Origin: Pseudomonadota bacterium
Lineage (GTDB): Bacteria > Pseudomonadota > Gammaproteobacteria > Burkholderiales > Burkholderiaceae_C
Reading direction: 5' to 3'
Assembly: GCA_021798395.1 (NCBI GenBank)
Contig: JAJZHS010000031.1
Span: 1 to 13,019, forward strand
Length of the DNA: 13,019 nucleotides
Under the pieces are notes generated by a model. The model saw nothing but the letters and a program-made list of their open reading frames with translations, was not told where the DNA came from and searched no databases. Shown piece by piece: positions 6,526 to 13,019 of this stretch; the stretch's first letter is position 1; each line of letters opens with the position of its first letter. A program made the position numbers and the translations under genes.

Positions 6526-7478
6526 ACGCGCGCGCGCCCGATTCCGCGGCCATCGTCGCGCGCGCGCTGACCCGGCGCTTCGGCGACTTCGTCGCCGTCG
6601 ACGGCATCGACCTGTCGATCCCCCGCGGCGAGGTCGTCGGCTTCATCGGCCCCAACGGCGCAGGCAAGTCGACCACCATGCGCATGCTGTGCGGCCTGTT
6701 GCAGCCGACGTCGGGCGAGGCCAGGGTCGCCGGTTTCGACGTGCGCACCCAGGCGCAGGACGTGCGCGCGCACATCGGCTACATGTCGCAGAAGTTCTCG
6801 CTGTACGGCGACTTGAGCGTTCGCGAGAACCTGCGGTTCTTCGCCGGGATCTACCGCGTGCCCCGCGCCGAGCGCGCCGCACGCGTCGATGACGCGCTGT
6901 CGATGGCCGCGCTCGAGGGTCGCGCGGACAGTCTGGTGGCCACGCTGGCGTCAGGCTGGAAGCAGCGCCTCGCGCTGGGCTGCGCGATCCTGCACCGTCC
7001 GCCGGTGCTGTTCCTCGACGAGCCCACGTCGGGCGTCGAGCCGACTGCGCGCCGGCGCTTCTGGGACCTGATCCACGCGCTCGCGGCCGACGGCGTGACC
7101 ATCCTGGTGTCGACGCACTACATGGAGGAGGCCGAGTACTGCAACCGCATCGCCCTCATCGACCGGGGGCGCGTCGTGGCGTCCGGAGGTCCCGCTGAAT
7201 TGCGCAATCGCGGCCTCGGCGGAGACCTCGTGGAGATCGCCTGCGCCCCGCTGGGTGCAGCGCTCGAGCGGCTCGGCGGCATGCCCGGAGTCCTCGACGC
7301 TGCGGTGTTCGGCGACCGCGTGCACGTGCTGCTGGATGCTGCCGGGCCCGGGCTCGAGCGGCTCGGCGAATCGCTGCGCGAAGCCGGGCTGCAGGCCGGA
7401 GAGGCCAGGCGCGTGCGCCCGAGCCTGGAGGACGTGTTCGTGCGCCAGGTCGGCGGACATGCGCGGAGCGCGCCATGA
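6522..7478 (+). CDS. ABC transporter ATPase, equivalent to the C-terminal half of YbhF; degenerate signature
   Basis: This 318-residue nucleotide-binding protein aligns without gaps to its neighbour over the core: Walker A GPNGAGKST (43-51), Q90 in YMSQKFSLYGDLSV, Walker B VLFLDEPTSG (162-171) and an intact switch histidine H199 in LVSTHYMEEAEYC. The signature is altered to LASGWKQRL (142-150) and the D-loop aspartate is glutamate (E173, GVEP). The faults are thus opposite to those of the first ATPase, which suggests a heterodimer with one working and one degenerate site. The C-terminal extension ends SLEDVFVRQVGG. The GTG at 6522 overlaps the previous stop (GTGA) and has a purine-rich stretch upstream; the family N-terminus begins here. 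The next gene starts in an ATGA overlap. Confidence 0.9.
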   Translation: MNARAPDSAAIVARALTRRFGDFVAVDGIDLSIPRGEVVGFIGPNGAGKSTTMRMLCGLLQPTSGEARVAGFDVRTQAQDVRAHIGYMSQKFSLYGDLSVRENLRFFAGIYRVPRAERAARVDDALSMAALEGRADSLVATLASGWKQRLALGCAILHRPPVLFLDEPTSGVEPTARRRFWDLIHALAADGVTILVSTHYMEEAEYCNRIALIDRGRVVASGGPAELRNRGLGGDLVEIACAPLGAALERLGGMPGVLDAAVFGDRVHVLLDAAGPGLERLGESLREAGLQAGEARRVRPSLEDVFVRQVGGHARSAP

Positions 7479-8608
7479 AGCTGGGGCGTCTGCTGGCCGT
7501 GGCGCACAAGGAAGCCCTGCAGATCGTCCGCGACCCGCGCAGCCTGGCCATCGCGCTGCTCATGCCGCTGATGCAGATGGGGCTTCTCGGCTACGGCGTC
7601 AGTCTGGACATCAGGCACGTTGCGCTGTGCGTGCTCGACCGCGAGAACAGCGCGCTCAGCCGGCAGTGGGTCGACGGGCTGGGCGCCGGCGGCTGGTTCG
7701 ACATCCGGCTGCGGCTCGCCGACGAGGCGGCGTTGCGCGCGGCGATCGACCGCGGCCGGTGCACCGCCGCGGTGGTCGTTCCCGTCGACTTCTCGCGCCG
7801 CCTGGCGCAGACGGGAAGGGTTTCGGTGCAGGCGGTGTTCGACGCCACCGACGTCAACACCACGAATATCGCGACCGGCTACCTGCAGGCGGCCGTGGCG
7901 CAGTTCAACGGCCGCTTGCAGACGCAATGGTCCGAGGCGCGCGGCGCGGCGCAGGCCAGTGCACCGGTCGACCTCGAACCGGCGACCTGGTTCAACGAAA
8001 CCCTGGACAGCCGCAACTTCATCATTCCCGGGGTGGTGGCGGTCATCCTGGCGCTGGTCGGCGCGCAATTGACGTCGCTGACCGTCTCGCGCGAGTGGGA
8101 GCGCGGGACCATGGAGCAGCTCATCGCCACCCCGGTGACGCCGCTGGAAATCATGCTCGGCAAGCTGATCCCGTATTTCTGCGTCGGCTTCGTCGACGCG
8201 GCGGCGTGCCTGGCGATCGCCGTGCTGTGGTTCGGCGTGCCGCTGCGCGGCAGCGTCTGGACCCTGTTCGCCGCCACCGGACTGTTCAGCATCGTGGTGC
8301 TGGGAATCGGCTACCTGATCTCGGTGCGCGTGCGCAGCCAGCTCGGCGCCAGCCAGATCGCACTGCTCGTCACCATGCTGCCCACGACCCTGCTGTCGGG
8401 CTACACGTTTCCCATCGACCAGATGCCCAGGGCGATCCAGCTCATCACGTACGTGGTCTACCCGCGCTACTACGTCACCTTGCTGCGCGCGATCTTTCTC
8501 AAGGGCAGTCCGCTGGTCGACCTGTGGGCGCCGCTGCTGGCGCTGGGCGTGTTCGCGATCGTCATCGGCGCCATGGCGTCGCGCGCCTTCCACAAGCGGC
8601 TCGACTGA
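7475..8608 (+). CDS. ABC-2 family permease, YbhS/YbhR type (first of two)
   Basis: This 377-residue inner-membrane protein is one of two permease subunits of the exporter. An N-terminal cytoplasmic helix with AVAHKEALQIVRDPRS (8-23) precedes TM1 (about 24-43). A large extracytoplasmic domain follows (about 44-180), then about five hydrophobic segments at 181-203, 229-253, 260-284, 291-311 and 351-370. Family markers are NFIIPGVVAVI (181-191), the cytoplasmic coupling motif SREWERGTMEQLIATPVTP (205-223) and LLSGYTFPIDQMP (306-318). It overlaps the ATPase gene by 4 nt. It shares layout with the next gene, so the pair probably forms a heterodimer. E. coli YbhS/YbhR relatives are linked to export of drugs and cations; I cannot infer the substrate here. 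Confidence 0.9.
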   Translation: MKLGRLLAVAHKEALQIVRDPRSLAIALLMPLMQMGLLGYGVSLDIRHVALCVLDRENSALSRQWVDGLGAGGWFDIRLRLADEAALRAAIDRGRCTAAVVVPVDFSRRLAQTGRVSVQAVFDATDVNTTNIATGYLQAAVAQFNGRLQTQWSEARGAAQASAPVDLEPATWFNETLDSRNFIIPGVVAVILALVGAQLTSLTVSREWERGTMEQLIATPVTPLEIMLGKLIPYFCVGFVDAAACLAIAVLWFGVPLRGSVWTLFAATGLFSIVVLGIGYLISVRVRSQLGASQIALLVTMLPTTLLSGYTFPIDQMPRAIQLITYVVYPRYYVTLLRAIFLKGSPLVDLWAPLLALGVFAIVIGAMASRAFHKRLD

Positions 8609-8612
8609 CGCC

Positions 8613-9743
8613 ATGTTCGATCGTCTCGGCGCCATGCTGGCCAAGGAGTTCCTGCAGCTGAGGCGGGACCGCTGGCTGGTCATGCGCCTGGTGCTGCCCC
8701 TGGTGACCCAGCTGCTGATCTTCGGCTACGCCGCGACCTTCACCGTGCACGACGTGGCCCTGGACGTGCTCGACTTCGACCACAGCCAGGCCAGCCGCGA
8801 TCTCGTTTCCCGGTTCACGGCCAGCGGGCGCTTCCGCGTCGTCGCCGACCGGTCCGACCGGGCGCAGGTCACGCGCGACCTCGACCGCGGCGACGCGGTC
8901 GTCGCCGTGGTCATCCACGCGGGGTTCCAGCGCCGGCTGCAGGCGGCCGCGTCGGCGCCGCTGCAGGTCCTCGTCGACGGCACGAATTCGAACACAGCGC
9001 TGATCGCGGTCGGCTACATCGGCCAGATCGTGGCGGCGTTCTCGAGCGATGCCGCGGCCGGGTCGCAAGGTCCCGGCCCGCCCGCTGCGGCGCCTCAGGG
9101 GATCGTGCTGCAGGCCAGGCCCTGGTTCAACCCGGGGCTCGCCGACACCTGGTTTTTCATTCCCGGCGTGATCGGCAGCCTCACGCTGCTGCAGGTGGTC
9201 ACGCTGACCGCGTTCGCCATCGTGCGCGAGCGCGAGGTCGGAACGCTGGAGCAGATCCTGGTCAGCCCGATCACGCCGCTGGAATTCGTGCTCGGCAAGA
9301 CCGTGCCGTCGTTCGTCGTCGGCTGCGTCAGCGTCAGCCTGATCTCCGTCCTGGGCATCGTGTGGTTCGGCGTTCCGTTCGTCGGATCCGTCTGGGTCAT
9401 GGCTTCGGGCGCGACGCTGTTCCTGCTGGCGACCATCGGCCTGGGGTTGCTGCTGTCGACGTTCTCGCGCACCCAGCAACAGGCGTTTGCGTTGAACTTC
9501 TTTTTCGTCAACCCGTTCTTCATCCTTTCCGGATTCGCCTTTCCGATCGCGGCGATGCCCAGGGTGCTGCGGTGGTTCACCCTGGTCAACCCGCTGCGCT
9601 ACTTTCTCGTCGTCATCCGCGCCGTGTTCCTCAAGGGCGTCGGCTTCGCGCAGCTGTGGCCCGAGTTCGCCGCCATGGCCGCGTTGGCCGGCATCATGCT
9701 CGGGGTCAGCGTGCTGCGCTTCCGCGCCTCGCTGCAGTCGTGA
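8613..9743 (+). CDS. ABC-2 family permease, YbhR/YbhS type (second of two)
   Basis: This 376-residue inner-membrane protein is the partner of the preceding permease, with 4 nt between the genes. TM1 lies at about 22-42 and an extracytoplasmic domain at 43-178, with a Gly/Pro/Ala-rich linker near 146-161. The remaining segments lie at about 180-202, 229-252, 258-282, 294-312 and 352-370. Markers are WFFIPGVIGSL (180-190), the coupling motif REREVGTLEQILVSPITP (205-222) and ILSGFAFPIAAMP (304-316). It is the last gene of the five-gene operon; the next gene is convergent after 22 nt. No strong ribosome binding site precedes the ATG, so coupled translation is likely. Confidence 0.9.
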   Translation: MFDRLGAMLAKEFLQLRRDRWLVMRLVLPLVTQLLIFGYAATFTVHDVALDVLDFDHSQASRDLVSRFTASGRFRVVADRSDRAQVTRDLDRGDAVVAVVIHAGFQRRLQAAASAPLQVLVDGTNSNTALIAVGYIGQIVAAFSSDAAAGSQGPGPPAAAPQGIVLQARPWFNPGLADTWFFIPGVIGSLTLLQVVTLTAFAIVREREVGTLEQILVSPITPLEFVLGKTVPSFVVGCVSVSLISVLGIVWFGVPFVGSVWVMASGATLFLLATIGLGLLLSTFSRTQQQAFALNFFFVNPFFILSGFAFPIAAMPRVLRWFTLVNPLRYFLVVIRAVFLKGVGFAQLWPEFAAMAALAGIMLGVSVLRFRASLQS

Positions 9744-9765
9744 CGGCCCGCTGCGGGAAAAGGCA
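9744..9765. other. Short convergent intergenic gap
   Basis: Only 22 nt separate the stops of the permease operon and cusA. It holds a CCCG-CTG-CGGG mini-hairpin followed by AAAA on the plus strand. In neither direction is a stem followed by a U-tract, so I see no intrinsic terminator. Confidence 0.6.
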
Positions 9766-12700
9766 TCAGCGACCCTCCTGCGCGCCATGCGCAACGACCG
9801 GCGCCTCGGCGCCCAGCGGGCGACCGGCGCGCAGCCGGTGCCGTTCGAGCATGCGGTAGCCGACCGGGATCACCAGCATCGACAGCAGCGGCGCGGTGAT
9901 CATGCCGCCGACCATGGGCGCGGCGATCGCGCGCATCACTTCGGAGCCGGCGCCGTGGCCGAACATGATCGGCAGCAGCCCGGCGAGGATCACCGCGACC
10001 GTCATCGCCTTCGGGCGCACGCGCAGCACCGCGCCCTCGCGGATCGCCGCGTCGAGCGCGTCGGCGTCGGCGTGCCCGGCGGCGAGCTGGCGTTGCCAGG
10101 CCTGGCGCAGGTACAGCAGCATGATCACGCCGAACTCGGCGGCGACTCCGGCCAGCGCAATGAAGCCGATCATCGTCGCCACCGAGGCCGGGCGGCCGAG
10201 CAGCCAGACAAGCCAGACTCCGCCGACCAGCGCGAACGGCAGCGTGAGCATGATCAGCGCGGCCTCGGCGCCGCGGCGGAACACGCTCCAGATGAGCACG
10301 AAGATGATCGCCAGCGCGGCCGGGACCACCGTGCGCAGCCGCGCTTCGGCGCGCTGCAGGAACGCGTACTGTCCCGACCAGCCGAGGGTGTAGCCGGCCG
10401 GCAGCGCGACCTTGTCGGCGACGGCGCGCTGCAGCCGCGCGACGACGCCGCCGAGGTCGCTGCTGCTGCTGTCGACGTAGACGTAGCTGACCAGCTGCCC
10501 GTCCTCGCTGGTCAGCATCGACGGCCCGGCCACCGCGCGTACGTCGGCCACCGCGGACAGCGGAACCGCGGCGCCGCCGGGCGACTGCACCAACAGGCTG
10601 CGCAGCGCCGCGATCGACTGGCGGTCGCGGCGCGGGTAGCGCAGCACGATGGGGAAACGCTCGCGCCCCTGCACGGTCTGTCCGATCGCGTCGCCGCCGA
10701 CCGCGGTGGCGATGACCTGCTGCAGCGCGGACTGCGTCAGCCCGTAGCGCTGCGCGGCGCCGACCTTGATGCGCACGTCGACGTAGCGTCCGCTGGCGAT
10801 GTGGTCGGTGGCCACCGAGCCGACGCCGCGAACTCCGCGCGCGGCGACGACGACGGCGTCGGCCAGTCGCTGCAGCTCGACCGGGTCGGGGCCCTCGACC
10901 TTGATGCCGATCGGGCTTTTGATCCCGGTGGACTGCATGTCGACGCGGTTGGCGATCGGCGGGATGAACAGATTGGCCAGTCCGGGAACCTGCACCGCGC
11001 GGTTCAGCGCCTGCTCGACCTTCGCCATGGTCATTCCCGGGCGCCACTGGCTGCGCGGCTTGAAGGTGATCGTGGTCTCGAACATGCTCAGCGGCGCCGG
11101 GTCGGTCGCGGTGTCGGCGCGGCCGGCCTTGCCGAACACGTGCGCGACCTCGGGCACGGTCTTGAGCATGCGGTCGGTCTGCTGCAGCAGCTCGGCGGCC
11201 TTGCCCACCGACAGCGCCGGCAGCGCGGTGGGCATGTACAGCAGCGTGCCTTCGCCCAGCGGCGGCATGAACTCGCTGCCGATGCGCGACGCAGGCCACA
11301 GCGTCGCGGCCACCGCCGCGGCGGCCAGCAGCAGCAGCGCCAGCGGCGCCTTGAGCGCCGCGTCGAGCAGCGGGCGGTAGCCGCGGATCAGCCAGCGGTT
11401 CAGCGGGTTGCGCTGCTCGGCGCGGATACGCCCGCGAATCAGGTAGCCCATCAGTACCGGGATCAGCGTCACCGCCAGCGCCGCGGCCGCGGCCATGGCG
11501 TAGGTCTTGGTGTAGGCCAGCGGCTTGAACAGCCGCCCCTCCTGACCCTGCAGCGCGAACACGGGCAGGAACGACAGCGCGATCACCAGCAGGCTGAAGA
11601 ACAGCGCCGGGCCGACTTCGGACGCCGCCGCGGCGATCACCCGCCAGCGCGCCTCGCCCCGCGGCTCGTCGCCGCCGTGCGTCTCGCGCCAGTGCTCGAG
11701 GTGCTTGTGCGCGTTCTCGATCATCACCACCGCGGCGTCGACCATCGCGCCGATGGCCAGCGCGATTCCGCCCAGCGACATGATGTTGGCGCTCACGCCC
11801 TGCCACGCCATGACGATGAACGCCGCCAGCACGCCCAGCGGCAGCGTCAGCACCGCCACCAGCGACGAGCGCAGGTGCCACAGGAACAGCACGCAGACCA
11901 GGGCGACGACGAGGAACTCCTCGATCAGCTTGGCGCGCAGGTTGTGCACCGCGGCGACGATCAGCTGCGCGCGGTCGTAGGTCGGCACGATGCGCACCCC
12001 GGCGGGCAGGCTGCGCTGCAGCACGGCCAGCCGCTGCTTGACCGCGTCGATGGCCTGCAGCGCGTTCTTTCCCGAACGCAGGATGACGACGCCGCCGACC
12101 ACTTCGCCGCGCCCGTCGAGTTCGGCGATGCCCTGGCGGAACGTCGGCCCGCGCCGCACCACGGCGACGTCGCGCAGGCGCACCAGCGCGCCGTCGGCGC
12201 CGCCGCGCAGCGGGATGCGCTCGAAGTCGGCGCGGCTGCGCAGATACCCCGTGCTCCTGACCATCAGGTCGGCCTCTCCCTGCTCGATGACCGAGCCTCC
12301 GGTGGCGCCGTTGGCTGCGCGCACCGCGTCGGCCACCTGCTGCAGCGACAGCCCGTAGGCGGCTAGCTTGATCGGATCGACGACGATCTGCCAGGCGCGC
12401 ACCATCCCTCCGATGCTGGCGACTTCGGCCACGTCGGGAACGGTCTTGAGCTGGTAGCGCAGGAACCAGTCCTGCAGCGCGCGCAGCTGGCCGAGGTCGC
12501 GCGTGCCGCGGTCGTCGACCAGCGCGTACTCGTAGATCCAGCCCAGCCCGGTGGCGTCGGGGCCCAGCGCCGGGTCGACGCCCCGCGGCAGCCGCGCGCG
12601 CGCCTGGCTCAGGTACTCGAGCACGCGCGAACGCGCCCAGTACAGGTTGGTGCCGCCGTGGAAGATGACGTAGACGAACGAGTCGCCGAAGAACGAGTAC

Positions 12701-12951
12701 GCGCGCACCGCCTTCACGCCGGGCACCGACAGCATGGTCGTGGCCAGCGGGTAGGTCAGCTGGTCCTCGACGATCTGCGGCGGCTGCCCCGGCCAGCTGG
12801 TGCGCACGATGACCTGGGTGTCCGACAGTTCGGGCAGCGCGTCCAGCGGCATGCGCAGCATCGACCACGCGCCCCACGCGGCGAGCAGCAAGGCCGCCAT
12901 CAGCACCAGGAAGCGGTTGCGGATGGAGGCGCGGATCAGCGCGGCGATCAT
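9766..12951 (-). CDS. cusA: CusA/SilA-type Cu(I)/Ag(I) efflux RND pump
   Basis: This 1061-residue inner-membrane, proton-driven pump belongs to the heavy-metal RND family and exports Cu(I)/Ag(I) through a CusCBA-type tripartite complex. TM1 is at about 10-32, TM2-TM6 at 340-505, TM7 at 534-555 and TM8-TM12 at about 870-1034, with two large periplasmic loops between. Numbering runs in step with E. coli CusA to about residue 939. The three-methionine site M573, M623, M672 and E625 are present. So are transmembrane pairs M410-M501, M403-M486 and M391-M1006 (1009 in E. coli), and the charged residues D405, E939 and K981 (984 in E. coli). The periplasmic pair M271-M755 is replaced by F271 and A755. 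DMQSTGIKSPIGIKV (671-685) is CusA-like, not CzcA-like. The ATG overlaps the upstream stop by 4 nt and has GGGAG 7 nt before it. Functional residues are recalled from structural work on CusA. Confidence 0.93.
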   Translation of the reverse strand: MIAALIRASIRNRFLVLMAALLLAAWGAWSMLRMPLDALPELSDTQVIVRTSWPGQPPQIVEDQLTYPLATTMLSVPGVKAVRAYSFFGDSFVYVIFHGGTNLYWARSRVLEYLSQARARLPRGVDPALGPDATGLGWIYEYALVDDRGTRDLGQLRALQDWFLRYQLKTVPDVAEVASIGGMVRAWQIVVDPIKLAAYGLSLQQVADAVRAANGATGGSVIEQGEADLMVRSTGYLRSRADFERIPLRGGADGALVRLRDVAVVRRGPTFRQGIAELDGRGEVVGGVVILRSGKNALQAIDAVKQRLAVLQRSLPAGVRIVPTYDRAQLIVAAVHNLRAKLIEEFLVVALVCVLFLWHLRSSLVAVLTLPLGVLAAFIVMAWQGVSANIMSLGGIALAIGAMVDAAVVMIENAHKHLEHWRETHGGDEPRGEARWRVIAAAASEVGPALFFSLLVIALSFLPVFALQGQEGRLFKPLAYTKTYAMAAAAALAVTLIPVLMGYLIRGRIRAEQRNPLNRWLIRGYRPLLDAALKAPLALLLLAAAAVAATLWPASRIGSEFMPPLGEGTLLYMPTALPALSVGKAAELLQQTDRMLKTVPEVAHVFGKAGRADTATDPAPLSMFETTITFKPRSQWRPGMTMAKVEQALNRAVQVPGLANLFIPPIANRVDMQSTGIKSPIGIKVEGPDPVELQRLADAVVVAARGVRGVGSVATDHIASGRYVDVRIKVGAAQRYGLTQSALQQVIATAVGGDAIGQTVQGRERFPIVLRYPRRDRQSIAALRSLLVQSPGGAAVPLSAVADVRAVAGPSMLTSEDGQLVSYVYVDSSSSDLGGVVARLQRAVADKVALPAGYTLGWSGQYAFLQRAEARLRTVVPAALAIIFVLIWSVFRRGAEAALIMLTLPFALVGGVWLVWLLGRPASVATMIGFIALAGVAAEFGVIMLLYLRQAWQRQLAAGHADADALDAAIREGAVLRVRPKAMTVAVILAGLLPIMFGHGAGSEVMRAIAAPMVGGMITAPLLSMLVIPVGYRMLERHRLRAGRPLGAEAPVVAHGAQEGR

Positions 12952-13019
12952 CGCTGCGCTCCCGGTGCGCTGGCGTACTTGGGCACCAGGTTCATGCCGG
13001 CCATCAGCGGCGACGGGCC
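12948..13019 (-). CDS. C-terminal end of the gene upstream of cusA, probably the CusB-like adaptor (5' part beyond window)
   Basis: The last 23 codons and the TGA stop are visible; the stop overlaps the cusA start as ATGA. Position next to cusA makes a CusB/SilB periplasmic adaptor the likely identity, since adaptor genes commonly precede the pump gene. The visible tail contains SPLMAGMNLVPKYAS, which resembles the metal-binding segment SPFMDMxLVPKYA that I know from the N-terminal region of CusB proteins. Having it at the C-terminus is odd. The fragment may be an adaptor with a relocated or duplicated metal-binding segment, or a small separate metal-binding protein. The short length limits certainty. 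Confidence 0.5.
   Translation of the reverse strand, partial: GPSPLMAGMNLVPKYASAPGAQR
12959..12963 (-). promoter_or_regulatory. Ribosome binding site of cusA
   Basis: The minus strand reads GGGAG, 7 nt before the ATG at 12951, inside the last codons of the upstream gene. The cusA frame is open further upstream to the window edge, so this site and the CusA N-terminal homology set the start. Confidence 0.6.

Noticed and set aside
5575..7478. The two ATPase genes as a frameshifted single ybhF gene
   Set aside because: The first gene has a complete C-terminal extension and stop, and the second has its own GTG with an upstream purine-rich site in a GTGA overlap, as between the other genes. This looks like a real gene boundary, though read support at the GC runs was not available.
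7118..8683. Minus-strand open frame (521 codons) opposite the second ATPase and first permease
   Set aside because: Antisense shadow with Arg/Gln/His-rich composition and no family signature.
9745..9760. Possible terminator CCCG-CTG-CGGG followed by AAAA
   Set aside because: The stem is only 4 bp, and the A-run would not give a U-tract in the direction in which the hairpin precedes it.
9787..12366. Plus-strand open frame (859 codons) opposite cusA
   Set aside because: The translation is dominated by Arg, Gln, His and Ala, typical of an antisense shadow. cusA on the other strand has all family motifs.
9599..12877. Minus-strand open frame (1092 codons) in another frame across cusA
   Set aside because: Arg/Ala/Gly-rich frame-shifted reading of cusA without domains. 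The CusA frame carries every conserved residue.

Overview
The window is GC-rich (about 70 % by eye), with tightly packed, overlapping genes and strong GC bias at third codon positions. Together with the gene families present, this suggests a proteobacterium, most likely a betaproteobacterium (Rhodocyclales or Burkholderiales type). That placement is an inference: no rRNA or other marker gene is in view. I see no mobile elements, tRNA/rRNA genes or CRISPR arrays.

Left third (1-4283, minus strand): a three-gene operon read right to left. It encodes a GltD-like NAD(P)H/FAD/iron-sulfur protein, then the fused gamma-alpha subunit (KorA) and the TPP-binding beta subunit (KorB, cut by the left edge) of a 2-oxoacid:ferredoxin oxidoreductase, probably for 2-oxoglutarate. 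The genes overlap by 4 and 1 nt. KorA and KorB each have AGGAGG exactly 7 nt before the start. The order matches the three-subunit 2-oxoglutarate:NADP+ oxidoreductase known from anaerobic aromatic degraders such as Azoarcus. The enzyme would oxidise 2-oxoglutarate to succinyl-CoA and pass electrons to ferredoxin or NADP+, or run in reverse.

Divergent spacer (4284-4588): about 305 bp without a credible gene. It holds a perfect FNR/CRP-type palindrome, TTGAC-N4-GTCAA, upstream of the kor operon. This would fit oxygen-responsive expression of an oxygen-sensitive enzyme.

Middle (4589-9743, plus strand): a five-gene efflux operon of YbhG-YbhF-YbhS-YbhR type: an HlyD-like membrane fusion protein, two separate ABC ATPases (the fused YbhF of enterics appears here as two genes) and two ABC-2 permeases. 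Successive genes overlap by 4 nt or lie 4 nt apart. The two ATPases have complementary defects that should leave one competent and one degenerate ATP site.

Right third (9766-13019, minus strand, convergent): a CusA/SilA-type RND pump for Cu(I)/Ag(I), preceded by the last 23 codons of another gene, presumably the CusB-like adaptor. CusA keeps the three-methionine metal site, three transmembrane methionine pairs and the charged proton-relay residues, but lacks the periplasmic methionine pair 271/755. The upstream tail resembles a metal-binding segment that normally lies at the N-terminus of CusB.

The window therefore joins an anaerobic-type central-metabolism enzyme to two unrelated export systems. 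No wholly new system is evident. The most interesting points are the palindrome, the ATPase asymmetry, the missing methionine pair and the oddly placed CusB-like motif.
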